DNA of 64,000 nucleotides from Halopseudomonas laoshanensis (GCF_008365385.1 NZ_QOVF01000002.1:186001-250000); one strand, 5' to 3'. Counted from the first letter of the stretch, positions 1 through 10,170 are shown. The notes: generated by a model not told the origin, from the sequence alone. Program-made: numbers and translations.

Positions 1-1272
1 CTGCATTTCCGGCATTTTCTCCATGGCCTTGTCAGTCAGCGGATCAGACCCGGCAGAATAGGCACCCACACTGATCAGATCGCGGCTTTGCTGGTAGCGG
101 GCGTAGAGCTGCTTGAATTGCTGGGCCTTCTGCAAGTACTCGTCGCTGACGATCTGCGGCATGGCCCGACTGATCGAGGCTTCGATATCAATCGCGGGAT
201 AATGCCCTTCTTCGGCCAACCGACGTGATAACACCACGTGGCCGTCGAGGATGGCGCGCGAAGCGTCGGCAATCGGATCCTGCTGATCGTCACCTTCGGA
301 CAATACGGTATAGAACGCGGTTATCGAGCCTCCGCCCTGCTCGGCATTACCCGCCCGCTCTACCAATTGCGGCAGCTTGGCAAATACCGACGGCGGATAG
401 CCCTTGGTCGCTGGCGGCTCACCGATGGCCAGGGCGATTTCCCGCTGGGCCTGGGCGAAACGCGTCAGCGAATCCATCAGCAACAATACGTTCTTGCCCT
501 GGTCGCGAAAATATTCGGCGATGCGCGTGCAATACATGGCGGCGCGCAGACGCATCAGGGGGGCGTCATCCGCCGGCGAGGCGACTACCACTGATCGGGC
601 CATACCCTTCTCGCCGAGAATTTGCTCGATGAATTCCTTGACCTCACGGCCCCGCTCACCGACCAGGCCGACAATGGTGATATCCGCTTCAGTAAAGCGC
701 GTCATCATCCCCAGCAACACACTCTTGCCGACGCCGCTACCGGCGAACAGACCCAGCCGCTGGCCGCGGCCGACCGTCAAGAGACTGTTGATGGTGCGAA
801 TGCCCACATCCAGGGTCTCGTCAATCGGGTGGCGCTTGAGCGGATTGATCACCGGCCCATTCAGGTCCACCCAGTCATCAGCCTTGAAATCGCCCTTGCC
901 GTCCAGCGGCCGGCCAATGCCGTCAACTACCCGACCAAGCATCGCGTTGCCCATGGGTAGCTTGCCACCGCCCTTGGACGGCACGACGCGGGCGCCGGGC
1001 TGCACACCTTGCAAGCTGTCGACCGGCATCAGATAAATCTTGCTGCCGGAAAAGCCCATCACTTCCGCTTCGATCTGCGTACGCCCGCCCTGCGGGGTAT
1101 CACTGATCACCACGCAGCGGCTGCCCACTGGCGCCTTACAGCCTTCAGCTTCCAGGGTCAGGCCGACCATACGGATCAGCCGACCCTCTACTACAGGCTC
1201 GTGGGGCAAGGTCAATGCGTTAGGGTAAGTGGCCAGGCGCTTGGCAAAACTGATGCGTTCAAGCCGGCTCAT
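1..1272 (-). CDS. fliI: Flagellar export ATPase FliI (C-terminus cut by window edge)
   Basis: FliI is the cytoplasmic hexameric ATPase of the flagellar type III export apparatus; it works with FliH (and FliJ) to deliver export substrates. The first 424 residues are present and the frame is open to base 1; the family is usually about 450 residues, so roughly the last 25-30 are missing. A Walker A motif (GSGVGKS, residues 178-184) sits in the F1-like ATPase core, followed by the conserved GERGREV stretch and the [11 protein letters not shown]alker B/switch region. The ATG at 1272 overlaps the end of fliH by 14 bases, which suggests translational coupling. It is the last visible gene of the fliEFGHI operon. 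Confidence 0.96.
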   Translation of the reverse strand, partial: MSRLERISFAKRLATYPNALTLPHEPVVEGRLIRMVGLTLEAEGCKAPVGSRCVVISDTPQGGRTQIEAEVMGFSGSKIYLMPVDSLQGVQPGARVVPSKGGGKLPMGNAMLGRVVDGIGRPLDGKGDFKADDWVDLNGPVINPLKRHPIDETLDVGIRTINSLLTVGRGQRLGLFAGSGVGKSVLLGMMTRFTEADITIVGLVGERGREVKEFIEQILGEKGMARSVVVASPADDAPLMRLRAAMYCTRIAEYFRDQGKNVLLLMDSLTRFAQAQREIALAIGEPPATKGYPPSVFAKLPQLVERAGNAEQGGGSITAFYTVLSEGDDQQDPIADASRAILDGHVVLSRRLAEEGHYPAIDIEASISRAMPQIVSDEYLQKAQQFKQLYARYQQSRDLISVGAYSAGSDPLTDKAMEKMPEMQ

Positions 1273-2110
1273 CGTTGCTCCCCGGACTTGCTGCAGATGC
1301 AGACTCCTGGCCGGTCTCCGTCAGGGTGATATCCGGCTCCGGCGGGCGCACACGCTGCTCGCGCTGTTGCTCAAAAAGCTGCGTGGTGATCTGTTGCAGG
1401 CGGGTTTCCAGCGTCGCGTCCAGTTGGCTGTGCTCGGTTTCAATCCGGCAACCCCCGGGCATCAGTTGGTCATCTTCCAGCAATCGCCATTTTTCCTCAT
1501 GGCGCTCGCGCAATGCCTTGGCGGCGTCAAAATCAGCCGGATTGAGATAAATACGAATATTCTCGGCGCCCATCGGCAGCGCTTTCAGCGCGCCGCGCAA
1601 CACCGCGGTGATCTGACTGGAATCGATCTTCAGTTCGCGCTGGATAACTTCGCGGACCATGGTTTCAACCAGTTTGAGCAGCATGTCCTCAATCTGGTCA
1701 TCCTGCTCGCGCATTGGCTCGAGCAGCTGCACCATGACCTTTTCCAGCTCGTCCATCCGCGCGTCCAGCTTAACCTTTGCCTCCTGCTGGCCCTTGAGTT
1801 GGCCAGAATGAAAGCCGTCCTTCTCGCCGGTGGCGAAACCTTCGTTGTAGGCTTCCTCGCGGATCTGTTCCAGCTCCTCTACCGTATAAGGCTTAGGGCC
1901 CTGCTCCTGGAGTTCCGCCTCAGCTGCAAGCTCACCATTCTCCGCTGATTCTTCAGGCTGCTCTTCACGTTCGATCGGCACATGGTGCGGCGCCGCGTCA
2001 AAGCTGGGCATATCCCAGCGGGCGAAACCGGCCAGTTCGCCGCCGCGCAACAGCTCGCTGTCCTTGGTCCGCTCTGCGGTGGCTGCGGGACGCTTTCCTG
2101 ACTCCGGCAC
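1259..2110 (-). CDS. fliH: Flagellar assembly protein FliH
   Basis: FliH is the stator-like regulator of the FliI ATPase and links it to the export gate and C-ring. The 283-residue product has a short conserved N-terminal ARWDMPSF element, an acidic low-complexity stretch (about residues 45-80), and a central Gly/Ala/Glu-rich helical segment that leads to the conserved C-terminal FliH/HrpE domain with an IYLNPADF motif. The start is a GTG at 2110 that overlaps the fliG stop codon by one base (TAGTG), with an AGGA element about ten bases upstream. FliH N-termini vary widely, so the exact start is less certain than the identity. Confidence 0.92.
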   Translation of the reverse strand: MPESGKRPAATAERTKDSELLRGGELAGFARWDMPSFDAAPHHVPIEREEQPEESAENGELAAEAELQEQGPKPYTVEELEQIREEAYNEGFATGEKDGFHSGQLKGQQEAKVKLDARMDELEKVMVQLLEPMREQDDQIEDMLLKLVETMVREVIQRELKIDSSQITAVLRGALKALPMGAENIRIYLNPADFDAAKALRERHEEKWRLLEDDQLMPGGCRIETEHSQLDATLETRLQQITTQLFEQQREQRVRPPEPDITLTETGQESASAASPGSNDEPA

Positions 2111-3129
2111 TAGATCATTTCCTCGCCACCCTTGCCGCCCAGGACGATTTCACCGGCGTCGGCCATGCGTCGGGCGATGGTCAGAATTTCCTTCTGCGCC
2201 GCTTCCACTTCACTGATGCGCACCGGCCCCTTGGCTTCCAGGTCGTCCTGCAGCAGTTCGGATGCGCGCTTGGACATGTTCTTGAAGATCTTGTCCTTGA
2301 TCGCTTCGTCCGCCCCCTTCAAGGCGATAATCAGCACGTCAGACGAAATTTCGCGCAACAGCGCCTGAATGCCCCGATCGTCGACTTCCGCCAGGTTGTC
2401 GAAGACAAACATCAGATCTTCGATCTTGCTGGACAGGTCCTCATCCATATCCCGAATGGCTTCTATCAGCTGCGACTCGGTACTGGATTCCAGGTAGTTC
2501 ATGATATCGGCCGTGCGCTTGATACCGCCCATATTCGCGCGGGTGGTATTCGAGTTGCCAGCAAACTGCTTCTCGAGAATCTCATTCAGCTCTTTCAGCG
2601 CCGAGGGTTGCACGGTATTCAGCGCGGCTACCCGCAACAGTACGTCCAGGCGGACTTTATGATCGAAATAGCTGATGACCTCGGCGGCCATGTCGGGATC
2701 CAGGTAGGCGACGACGATGGCTTGAATCTGCGGGTGTTCGAAGCGAATCACGTCGGCAACGGCACGCGGCTCCATCCACTTCAGACTATCCAGCCCCGAG
2801 GTGCTGCCGCCGAGCAGAATGCGATCCACCAAGCTGTTGGCTTTATCTTCACCCAGAGCCTGGGTCAGCATCGTGCGAATATAGCCGTCTGCACCCACGC
2901 CTAGCCCGGTCTGATCACCGACGGTATCGATGAAATCGCCCATGACCTGCTGCACCTGCTCGCGGTGCACAGTACGCAGACCAGCCATGGCGCTACCGAC
3001 CCGCTGCACTTCCTTGGGGCCCATATGCTTGAGAATGGCCGCGGCGTCAGATTCGCCCAGGCTCAACAAAAAGATCGCGGCCTTGTCCAGCTTGGACAGT
3101 TTCGGGCGTTTGGCGACTTCTTCACTCAT
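2110..3129 (-). CDS. fliG: Flagellar motor switch protein FliG
   Basis: FliG is the C-ring rotor protein that meets the stator MotA and, with FliM and FliN, sets rotation direction. All three FliG domains are recognisable, including the early KLDKAAIFLLSLGE motif and the C-terminal torque helix region with alternating charges. The longest frame would begin at a TTG (3153); I chose the ATG at 3129, which gives 339 residues, matching the usual family length. This ATG overlaps the fliF stop by eight bases. Confidence 0.96.
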   Translation of the reverse strand: MSEEVAKRPKLSKLDKAAIFLLSLGESDAAAILKHMGPKEVQRVGSAMAGLRTVHREQVQQVMGDFIDTVGDQTGLGVGADGYIRTMLTQALGEDKANSLVDRILLGGSTSGLDSLKWMEPRAVADVIRFEHPQIQAIVVAYLDPDMAAEVISYFDHKVRLDVLLRVAALNTVQPSALKELNEILEKQFAGNSNTTRANMGGIKRTADIMNYLESSTESQLIEAIRDMDEDLSSKIEDLMFVFDNLAEVDDRGIQALLREISSDVLIIALKGADEAIKDKIFKNMSKRASELLQDDLEAKGPVRISEVEAAQKEILTIARRMADAGEIVLGGKGGEEMI

Positions 3130-4849
3130 CGGCGTTAATCCACTCTTTGACAACCTGAGCTACCCGGCCCGTATCCTCGGCCAGCAAGCCCTTGATAGCA
3201 TTCAACTGCTGTTCGTAACCAGCACCAGGCGGCGGTAACAGCACCGCAGCACTGCCGGCTGGGCCGGTGAGGCTGACGCGGTCGTCGCGCAGATCCTCGT
3301 CCATATCATCCATGCCGCCCAACTCAGCCGGGTAACCGGCAAGGCCTCGATTCTGTGGCTGAGCGGTCAGGTTTTTCAAGACCGGGCGCAGCACACCAAA
3401 CACCAGAATCAGTATAAAGAGTATTCCCAGTACCTGCTTGGCAAGATCCCAGAACCACGCCTCAGACCAGAAAGGTATTTCCGGCAAAGGCTCCATCTCG
3501 GCAACAGCGACAAAGGGGCTGTTGATCACGCTGACGCTATCACCGCGGCTGGCATCAAAGCCTACGGCGTCCTGCACCAGGCGCGTCAGTTGGGCGATAT
3601 CGGCTTCGGTCAATGGCTCGCTGACATTTTCACCGGTTTCGGCATTCACTGTCACCGGATCATCCACCACCACCGCAACCGACAGGCGACGCAAACGGCC
3701 TTGCTGCTGGCGGGTGTAACTGATCTGCCGGTCCAGCTCGTAATTACGTGTGGCCTGTTCGCGGGTATCGCGTGGCACCACAGGCACGATCGGCTCGCCG
3801 GTGTCTGGATCAACGACAACTTCTGGCACGGTCACGGCACCGGGAGGCTGATTGGTCAGAGCGCCAGGAATACCCTGGGGGCCCTGGCCCGCAGCACGCT
3901 CTTCGGTCATTACCTGCTCGCTACGCAGCGCAGATTCGGGGCTGTACATCTCGGCAGTCGACTCCACTGCGCTGAAGTCTACGTCTGCGGAGACTTCAGC
4001 CTTGTAGCGACCAGCGCCGACTATCGGCTCCAATATGTTGTGCACGCGACGGGTAAAGGTATCTTCCATGCGCCGGGTGTAATCAAACTGACGTCCAGCG
4101 ATGGTCAACTCGCTCAGCTCGTCCTGATCGGAGAGTAGATTGCCGTTCTGATCGACCACGGTAACCTGATCTTTACTCAGCTCCGGAACACTGGTCGCCA
4201 CCAGATTGACGATCGCCATGACTTGCGCCGGCTCCAGGCTGCGGCCAGCAAACATCTCCAGCAGCACTGAGGCGGTAGGTTTGCGGTCGTCACGCACGAA
4301 TACAGTGGAGCGCGGAATGGCGATGTGCACGCGCGCGGATTTGATGTTGTACAGGCTGGAAATGGTCCGCGCCATCTCACCTTCCAGGCCCCGACGGTAG
4401 CGCGTGGTTTCCATGAACTGGCTGGTGCCCAGACCCTGCTCACGGTCGAGAATTTCATAACCCAGATTATTGTCACGGGCACTGACGCCGGCGGCAGCCA
4501 GACGCATACGGGCGTCGGCCAAATCCTCGGTCGCCACCAACAGCGCACCGCTGTTAGGCTCAACGCGGTACTGGATGCGCGCCTGGGTGAGAATATCCAC
4601 CACCTGAGCGGAATCGTAGTTCTCCATATTGTTGTACAGCGTCTGGTAATCCGGCTCCTGTGACCAGAGCACCACGGCGAAACCAATGGCGACACTCGCC
4701 GCCAGACCGATCAACAGCGCAAACTGCCGCAGCATAGGCAACTGCGACAGATTGTCGAGCACATTCAGCCCCATGAACGGCTTGCGCTCACTGCCCAGCG
4801 CCGGCCCAGGCCGGGTAGCAGGTGTGTTGGCGGTATTGGCGGTTTCCAT
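3122..4849 (-). CDS. fliF: Flagellar MS-ring protein FliF
   Basis: FliF forms the MS ring in the inner membrane, the base on which the basal body is built and to which FliG attaches. The 575-residue product has a transmembrane helix near residues 42-65, a large periplasmic region with ring-building motifs, and a second transmembrane helix near residue 475. The cytoplasmic tail ends in the conserved VVKEWI element that binds FliG. A GAGGGT ribosome binding site precedes the ATG. It lies 41 bases after fliE and overlaps fliG. Confidence 0.97.
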   Translation of the reverse strand: METANTANTPATRPGPALGSERKPFMGLNVLDNLSQLPMLRQFALLIGLAASVAIGFAVVLWSQEPDYQTLYNNMENYDSAQVVDILTQARIQYRVEPNSGALLVATEDLADARMRLAAAGVSARDNNLGYEILDREQGLGTSQFMETTRYRRGLEGEMARTISSLYNIKSARVHIAIPRSTVFVRDDRKPTASVLLEMFAGRSLEPAQVMAIVNLVATSVPELSKDQVTVVDQNGNLLSDQDELSELTIAGRQFDYTRRMEDTFTRRVHNILEPIVGAGRYKAEVSADVDFSAVESTAEMYSPESALRSEQVMTEERAAGQGPQGIPGALTNQPPGAVTVPEVVVDPDTGEPIVPVVPRDTREQATRNYELDRQISYTRQQQGRLRRLSVAVVVDDPVTVNAETGENVSEPLTEADIAQLTRLVQDAVGFDASRGDSVSVINSPFVAVAEMEPLPEIPFWSEAWFWDLAKQVLGILFILILVFGVLRPVLKNLTAQPQNRGLAGYPAELGGMDDMDEDLRDDRVSLTGPAGSAAVLLPPPGAGYEQQLNAIKGLLAEDTGRVAQVVKEWINADE

Positions 4850-4890
4850 GTTCTACCCTCGGTCAATCACAGCAAGGCAAGTGTATATGC

Positions 4891-5223
4891 TCAGATGGGC
4901 ATGTTCATGATGGATTCATAGGCAGTGACCATTTTGTTACGCACCTGGGTCACAGCTTGAAAGGCCACACTGGATTTTTGCGCAGCGATCATCACCTCAG
5001 TCAGATCGACACCCGGCACACCGCGTTCGTAGGCGCTTTGCAGATCACTGGTGGTGCTCTGCATTTCGCTGACCTTGTCGACGGCCTGCTTGAGTACATT
5101 TTCAAAGGCCGGTCCATTGACGTTCTGCTCCAGCTGCACCGGCGGCTGAGGGCGGCCCATGGCCTCCATCTGCATCGAGCGCATCTGCAACATCAAACGA
5201 TTGAATTCAACACCTTGAGTCAT
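4891..5223 (-). CDS. fliE: Flagellar hook-basal body protein FliE
   Basis: FliE is the small periplasmic adaptor between the MS ring and the rod. The 110-residue product shows the family C-terminal signature, including [14 protein letters not shown] followed by [15 protein letters not shown] ribosome binding site lies seven bases before the ATG. It is the first gene of the leftward fliEFGHI operon and follows a sigma54-type promoter at 5279-5295, which fits the FleQ/sigma54-controlled class known for Pseudomonas flagellar genes. Confidence 0.95.
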   Translation of the reverse strand: MTQGVEFNRLMLQMRSMQMEAMGRPQPPVQLEQNVNGPAFENVLKQAVDKVSEMQSTTSDLQSAYERGVPGVDLTEVMIAAQKSSVAFQAVTQVRNKMVTAYESIMNMPI

Positions 5224-5278
5224 GACTATCTCCGGGCCGCGATTTTTTTGACGGCGTGGATTGCGTTGGAGTTAGTTA

Positions 5279-5295
5279 AGCAGGAATGATGCCAA
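5279..5295 (-). promoter_or_regulatory. Sigma54 (-24/-12) promoter of fliEFGHI
   Basis: On the minus strand the sequence reads TTGGCATCATTCCTGCT, with GG and GC separated by exactly ten bases as in the -24/-12 consensus. It lies about 55 bases upstream of the fliE start codon. Sigma54 control of fliE is established in Pseudomonas; here it is inferred from the motif and its position. The -12 element (CTGC rather than TTGC) is slightly off consensus. Confidence 0.7.
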
Positions 5296-5343
5296 CATGC
5301 GGGAATAGCAATAATGCGGGGGCGTTGGTCTGGTGGGAGGTGC

Positions 5344-5372
5344 AAAACGGCCGCTATAGCAGCGGCCGTTTT
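5344..5372 (-). terminator. Intrinsic terminator after fleR
   Basis: A perfect 12-base inverted repeat (5344-5355 with 5361-5372) with a five-base loop has A/T runs at the stem base on both strands. It lies 19 bases past the fleR stop and upstream of the fliE promoter, so it most likely ends the fleSR transcript. Confidence 0.8.
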
Positions 5373-5391
5373 TCAGCGAAAGTGCTGGAAT

Positions 5392-6828
5392 TCAACTGGC
5401 GTAGAGACTGGCCTCAACATCCAGGCCCGCATCACGCATCTGCGCCAGCTTGTAACGCAGCGTCCGCGGGCTGATGCCCAGCTTGTCTGCGGCTTCCTTG
5501 CGCTTGCCGCGTTCGGCACGCAATACGTCAATGATCAACTGATACTCGCGCTGCCTGACTCCCGCCCCCAGGTCAGTACCGGCCTGAGCTGTCTGTACCG
5601 GAGCTGAAGCTGTCAGATTCTCGACGGCTGGCAGCGTCGGACTGGCATCCCAATTTGGCAGATCCGCTGGTACCGTCATTGGACTACCCGGCAGGACCGC
5701 CAAACACAGATCCTGCGCGTGAATCACGCCGCCCGACTGCAGAATCAAGGCCCGTTGCACGGCGTTATCCAATTCTCTGACGTTGCCTGGCCACCCATGC
5801 TGCTGCAGGGCGTGGCAGGCGTCTGCAGCAAAACGGACCGGAGCCTGATTCATTTTCCTGGTGTGCTTGTCCAGCAGACGCTGGGCGATCGGCAAGATAT
5901 CGCCGGGTCGCGTGCGCAGTGGCTGCCACTGCAGCGGAAAAACCCCCAGGCGGTAATACAGATCCTCACGGAAGCGTCCGGCCGCCACTTCGGTTGGCAG
6001 ATCGCGGTTGGTGGTGGCGATAACTCGTATATCCAGCTGAATCAGCTTGCGGCCACCCACACGCTCGACCTCGCGCTCTTGCAACACCCGAAGCAACTTG
6101 GCCTGCAAGCTCAGCGGCATCTCGGAGATTTCATCCAGCAGCAGCGTGCCACCATTGGCCTGCTCGAACTTGCCTGACTGAGAAGCGACCGCACCAGTAA
6201 AAGAGCCTTTTTCGTGACCGAACAGCGTGGCTTCCAGCATATTTTCCGGAATCGCCGCGCAGTTGATCGCGATAAAGGGTTGCTCCGCGCGCGGCGATTG
6301 CTGATGGATAAAGCGCGCCAGCACTTCTTTACCGGTACCGGACTCGCCGGAAATCAATACAGTGGAATCACTGGCTGCCACTCGCGAGGCCAGATGCAGC
6401 AGTTGCTGACTGGACGGTTCTACTGCTACCGGCCCTTCGAGCTTACCGGCACGCAGACGCCCCTGCGCGTGCTGGGCGACCAGCTCTAGCAGTGCGCGCG
6501 GCTCAAAGGGTTTCACCAGATAATCCACCGCGCCATCACGCATGGCTTCCACCGCCTGCTGCACTGTACCGTAAGCAGTCATCAGCAGCACCGGCAGTTG
6601 CGGATGGTACTGACGCAAATGACGCAGCAGCCGATGACCATCCATGCCGGGCATGTTCACATCGCTGACCACCATGCATACCGACTCACGCTGCAATATG
6701 GCCAGCGCAGCATCTCCGTCACCGGCCTCCAGGGCCTCGTAACCGCCCAGGGTCAAGGTGTCGCTCAAGGCTTCACGCAGGGCACGGTCATCTTCTACCA
6801 ACAGAATTCGCAGGCGTGGCTGACTCAT
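5392..6828 (-). CDS. fleR: Two-component sigma54 activator FleR
   Basis: FleR is the response regulator that, after phosphorylation by FleS, activates sigma54-dependent class III flagellar genes. The 478-residue protein has a receiver domain with a phosphoacceptor Asp at about residue 56 in SDVNMPGMDG, a AAA+ sigma54-interaction domain with Walker A GESGTGKE, and a C-terminal Fis-type helix-turn-helix (LGISPRTLRYKL). The sigma54-contact loop reads GSFTGA instead of the more usual GAFTGA. Its ATG overlaps the fleS stop in an ATGA junction, so the two are translationally coupled. Confidence 0.95.
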   Translation of the reverse strand: MSQPRLRILLVEDDRALREALSDTLTLGGYEALEAGDGDAALAILQRESVCMVVSDVNMPGMDGHRLLRHLRQYHPQLPVLLMTAYGTVQQAVEAMRDGAVDYLVKPFEPRALLELVAQHAQGRLRAGKLEGPVAVEPSSQQLLHLASRVAASDSTVLISGESGTGKEVLARFIHQQSPRAEQPFIAINCAAIPENMLEATLFGHEKGSFTGAVASQSGKFEQANGGTLLLDEISEMPLSLQAKLLRVLQEREVERVGGRKLIQLDIRVIATTNRDLPTEVAAGRFREDLYYRLGVFPLQWQPLRTRPGDILPIAQRLLDKHTRKMNQAPVRFAADACHALQQHGWPGNVRELDNAVQRALILQSGGVIHAQDLCLAVLPGSPMTVPADLPNWDASPTLPAVENLTASAPVQTAQAGTDLGAGVRQREYQLIIDVLRAERGKRKEAADKLGISPRTLRYKLAQMRDAGLDVEASLYAS

Positions 6829-8072
6829 ATGCTGCTCTCCAGTAATGCCTTGGTCTGGATACCCTGCTGCACTGGCAGCAGAAGCTCGGCGCTGGTTCCC
6901 CAGCCCGCCTTGCTACGCAGATAAAAGGCGCCGCCATGGGCCCGCGCCACGGATTTGACCACAGACACACCCAGCCCCGTACCTTGCGCGCGAGTGGTGT
7001 AGAAGGGTTCGCCTATTTGCGCACGCTGCTCAGCATCCATACCGCACCCGGTATCGACCACACTCAGGCTGAGCTGCCCCTCGATCAGACGGGCACAAAC
7101 TTTAAGCCGGGCAGCGTCGCCGCCGGCCTGGATGGCGTTGTCGATCAGATTGGTGACCGCGCCCACCAGGGTGTCGCGGTTGCACTTGAGCGCCAAACCT
7201 TGCGGGCAGCGATTATCCCAACGGCAACTGGCAGCATTGGCTTCGACCAGCGGACCAGCGTCCACCTGCAGGGCGTCAAAAAGCTGCTCAACGCTCACGC
7301 GGTCTTCCAGCGGCAGATCGCCCTTGGCAAACAACAGCATGTCGCGCACCTGATGCTCCATGGCTTTAAGACGACCGCTCAGGCGCTCGCCAAAACGCTG
7401 GCGCTGCGCGGCCGGTAAATCCTGGTCGTGCAAATGGCTGGCATACAGCATGGCGGTGGACAGCGGCGTGCGAATTTGATGGGCCAGAGAGGCAACCATG
7501 CGCCCCAGTGCAGACAAACGCTCGTGGCGCGCCAGTTGGCTTTGCAACTGACGGGTTTCGGTTTGATCGTTGATCAGGATGATCTGGCCTGGCTCACCGA
7601 GCAGCGAACGGGTTGCCAGCGATACACGGCGGCCGCTACGCAGGGACACCTCATGGTAGTCATCATCACGGGGGGCGAAACGGTCACGGATCAGGTCCCG
7701 CCACAGCTGGCCTTCCAAAGGCTCACCGAGCAGTTCACGGGCAGCGGGATTAGCCTCACGCACTACGCCGTTACCATCCAGCACCACCACGCCACCGGGG
7801 AGCAAATCTAGCAGATTCTGCAAGCGCGAAGCCAGGCAGGCCTTCTCGGCCAGCTCGCGATGACGCTGGGCATGCACCTGATCCAGCTGCGCTTGAAGGG
7901 TACTGACCTGCTCCTGAAGCAAGGCGTAAGACCCCGACAGCTGACCCGACATTTGCCGGAACAGCTCGTAGGCAGCGGTTAGCTGGGCCTCGTCACGGGG
8001 TTTAGCGTCGGCGATATGCAGCTCGGATGGAGCTGCATTGGCGGTCGAAAGGTGCTTGGCGGTGAGTACCAT
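6825..8072 (-). CDS. fleS: Flagellar sensor histidine kinase FleS
   Basis: FleS is the cytosolic kinase partner of FleR. The product has no transmembrane segment, an N-terminal coiled coil, a PAS-like domain (starting LLPGGVVVLDGNG), an H-box with HQIRTPLSTAM, and the ATPase N and G boxes (NLIDNAIQAG, DTGCGM, GTGLGVSVV). The longest frame begins at a TTG; the ATG at 8072 has an AGGGGA ribosome binding site about nine bases upstream and was chosen, which gives 415 residues. A strong sigma54 promoter precedes it. Confidence 0.94.
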   Translation of the reverse strand: MVLTAKHLSTANAAPSELHIADAKPRDEAQLTAAYELFRQMSGQLSGSYALLQEQVSTLQAQLDQVHAQRHRELAEKACLASRLQNLLDLLPGGVVVLDGNGVVREANPAARELLGEPLEGQLWRDLIRDRFAPRDDDYHEVSLRSGRRVSLATRSLLGEPGQIILINDQTETRQLQSQLARHERLSALGRMVASLAHQIRTPLSTAMLYASHLHDQDLPAAQRQRFGERLSGRLKAMEHQVRDMLLFAKGDLPLEDRVSVEQLFDALQVDAGPLVEANAASCRWDNRCPQGLALKCNRDTLVGAVTNLIDNAIQAGGDAARLKVCARLIEGQLSLSVVDTGCGMDAEQRAQIGEPFYTTRAQGTGLGVSVVKSVARAHGGAFYLRSKAGWGTSAELLLPVQQGIQTKALLESSI

Positions 8073-8115
8073 CGGGTGATCCCCTGAATACAAAAGAAAG
8101 CTTCAGGGAGGTCAA

Positions 8116-8131
8116 AGCAAAGCCCGTGCCA
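8116..8131 (-). promoter_or_regulatory. Sigma54 (-24/-12) promoter of fleSR
   Basis: The minus strand reads TGGCACGGGCTTTGCT, a perfect -24 TGGCACG and -12 TTGCT pair with ten bases between GG and GC. It lies about 45 bases upstream of the fleS start. In Pseudomonas fleSR is activated by FleQ with sigma54; the match supports the same arrangement here. Confidence 0.88.
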
Positions 8132-8185
8132 TCACACAACAAACAAACAAATTCAACAACTTAGAAAAGAATTACTAAATCCGCG

Positions 8186-9652
8186 TCATTCTTCTGACAG
8201 GTCGACGCCACGATTGATGCCGTACTTGCGCATCTTTTCCACCAGCGTAGTACGCCGAATCCGCAACCGCTCGGCGGCGCGGGCTACCACGCTGTTGCAC
8301 TCGTCCAGGGCTTGCTGTATCAGCGTCTGTTCCAACCCGCCGAGGTATTCCTTCAGGTCCAGACCATCGGGTGGCAAGAACGCCGGACTGTTCAAACCCA
8401 CCAGACCATTAAAGGCCTCGTCACGCTCATCCTCACCAGCCCGAGCATTGCGCAGTTCTTCCTGATCGTCTTCCAGGTAACGGAACTTGCGCGGCAACTC
8501 GCCAACGCCGATCACACCATGCGGATGCATGATCGCCATGCGCTCAACCAGGTTGGCCAGCTCGCGCACGTTACCCGGCCAATCGTGTTGGCACAGCGAC
8601 ATGATCGCCGAGGTGCTGAAACGGATAGACCCGCGCTTTTCCATTTCCAGACGGGTAATCAATTCGTTCAGCAGCAGCGGCAGATCCTCGATCCGGTCGC
8701 GCATGGCCGGCATCTCGATCGGGAACACGTGCAAACGGTAATACAGATCTTCGCGGAAGCCACCCTGCTCGATCATCTGCTCCAGGTTCTTGTGCGTAGC
8801 CGCGATCACGCGCACATCGGCGGTCTGTACCTTGTTGCTACCCACCCGCTCGAAGGTCCGTTCCTGCAACACCCGCAACAGCTTGACCTGCATTGGCAAC
8901 GGCATATCGCCGATTTCGTCCAGGAACAATGTGCCGCCCTGAGCCAGCTCAAAACGCCCTGCCCGGCTGGTGATAGCACCGGTAAAAGCACCCTTCTCGT
9001 GACCAAACAGCTCGCTCTCAAGCAACTCCGCAGGAATAGCGCCGCAGTTGACCGGAACGAAGGGTTCATCTTTGCGTTTGGAGTGATAATGCAGATTACG
9101 CGCAACCACTTCCTTGCCGGTACCCGACTCACCCAGAATCAAAACCGTGGCTTCGGTATCAGCTACCTGCTGCATCATTTGCCGCACGGAGAAGATGCTG
9201 CGGCTGGTGCCTACCAGGCTACGGAACAGATTCGGTTCGCGCTGGCGCTGACGATCGCGGTCATCATAGACTTCGCGATACACCTGGGCGCGGTGCAAGG
9301 AATCGAGCAATTGGTTATAGCTCAGCGGTGGCGGCAATACCGCCAACAGGCGCTGCTTAAGATGTTCCGGCCAGTTTGTCGCCTGCTCTGCATCAAGCAG
9401 GATAGCCGGCAGGTTCTCGTCCCACTTGTCCAACTGCGCAAGCAAGCCTTGCATGCCATGCGCGCAGTCGCAGTGCCCGAGAATCACACATTTGAAGCTG
9501 CCGGAAGAAGCTGACTGCGCCTCCACCTCTTTTTGCCAGACAGCCGAGGTGGTAATGACCGCATCTTCGCCCAGAAAGGACAGGATCACGCTCAAGTCAT
9601 GGCGGCTGGAGGGTTCATCATCAATGAGTAAGATATGGCTGTTAGGCAGCAT
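8186..9652 (-). CDS. fleQ: Flagellar master regulator FleQ
   Basis: FleQ is the sigma54-dependent activator at the top of the flagellar cascade and, in Pseudomonas, a c-di-GMP-responsive regulator of biofilm genes. The protein has an atypical receiver-like N-terminal FleQ domain in which the usual phosphoacceptor position is not an obvious Asp (VILGHCDC), a AAA+ domain with GESGTGKE and an intact GAFTGA loop, and a Fis-type helix-turn-helix ([14 protein letters not shown]). The ATG at 9652 gives 488 residues, close to the about 490 of the family, and was preferred over an upstream GTG. It lies between fliT and fleSR. Confidence 0.96.
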   Translation of the reverse strand: MLPNSHILLIDDEPSSRHDLSVILSFLGEDAVITTSAVWQKEVEAQSASSGSFKCVILGHCDCAHGMQGLLAQLDKWDENLPAILLDAEQATNWPEHLKQRLLAVLPPPLSYNQLLDSLHRAQVYREVYDDRDRQRQREPNLFRSLVGTSRSIFSVRQMMQQVADTEATVLILGESGTGKEVVARNLHYHSKRKDEPFVPVNCGAIPAELLESELFGHEKGAFTGAITSRAGRFELAQGGTLFLDEIGDMPLPMQVKLLRVLQERTFERVGSNKVQTADVRVIAATHKNLEQMIEQGGFREDLYYRLHVFPIEMPAMRDRIEDLPLLLNELITRLEMEKRGSIRFSTSAIMSLCQHDWPGNVRELANLVERMAIMHPHGVIGVGELPRKFRYLEDDQEELRNARAGEDERDEAFNGLVGLNSPAFLPPDGLDLKEYLGGLEQTLIQQALDECNSVVARAAERLRIRRTTLVEKMRKYGINRGVDLSEE

Positions 9653-9735
9653 AAGTGTGAAAGGCGTCCTGTAAACACGCAATCCGGGCAATTGACGCTG
9701 ATAGCGCTTTGCCACTCGAATAATTTATGCTGCCA

Positions 9736-9764
9736 ACGTTAGTCAGATTCGCTGTCGCAGTCAA
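9736..9764 (-). promoter_or_regulatory. Possible sigma70 promoter of fleQ
   Basis: On the minus strand TTGACT is followed after 17 bases by TAACGT, a good -35 with a weak -10, about 80 bases upstream of the fleQ start. FleQ transcription by sigma70 is known in Pseudomonas; this exact site is inference. Confidence 0.4.
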
Positions 9765-9819
9765 ATAGTTGGCGCAGTTAAACGACATTTTTTATTTAGA
9801 CGGAATTCGCTTCGGGGTA

Positions 9820-9853
9820 AAACGCCTTGTAACCTTCAGACCGCAAGGCGTTT
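9820..9853 (-). terminator. Intrinsic terminator after fliT
   Basis: A perfect ten-base inverted repeat (9820-9829 with 9844-9853) with a 14-base loop follows fliT by about ten bases and is trailed by four T on the minus strand. It would separate the fliD-fliS-fliT transcript from fleQ. Confidence 0.6.
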
Positions 9854-9863
9854 AGCTCAAGGC

Positions 9864-10160
9864 TTAGCTAAACATCTGGTAGACCTTGGCGCTCTGTTTG
9901 CTGCGTTGCAGCTCCTGCAGCTCTTCGGCCAGCTTGCCTTGAACGGCCTGACAGAGCGCGACCACTTCGCGGTACGTGGTCAGCAGATTATCCAGCGCAT
10001 CGGCCAGCGCCTGGTCTTCACGGCCGTCTTCAGCCATCGCCTGCGCCACCAACTCACGGCACACATGATCAAGCTGGCTGACCTGCTGCCAGTCGCCAGC
10101 ATGTACCGCTTCTACCAGCGCCTGGTGGGTATCTTCCAGCTGTTTGACTGCAACGGTCAT
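9864..10160 (-). CDS. fliT: FliT-like flagellar chaperone
   Basis: A 98-residue, all-helical, acidic protein in the position where Pseudomonas carries a FliT-type export chaperone, after fliS and before fleQ. FliT proteins bind the filament cap protein FliD and other late substrates in the cytoplasm. The ATG at 10160 has a GAGGAC ribosome binding site and lies ten bases after the preceding fliS gene, whereas the longer frame would run back into fliS. The assignment rests mainly on context, size and helical character, since FliT sequences are poorly conserved. Confidence 0.72.
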   Translation of the reverse strand: MTVAVKQLEDTHQALVEAVHAGDWQQVSQLDHVCRELVAQAMAEDGREDQALADALDNLLTTYREVVALCQAVQGKLAEELQELQRSKQSAKVYQMFS

Positions 10161-10170
10161 TGGTCTGTCC

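Noticed and set aside
3130..3153. TTG start that would add eight residues to FliG
   Set aside because: The ATG at 3129 gives the usual family length and a normal overlap with fliF.
8312..9514. A 400-codon open frame on the plus strand opposite fleQ
   Set aside because: Antisense shadow of fleQ; no ribosome binding site or domain.
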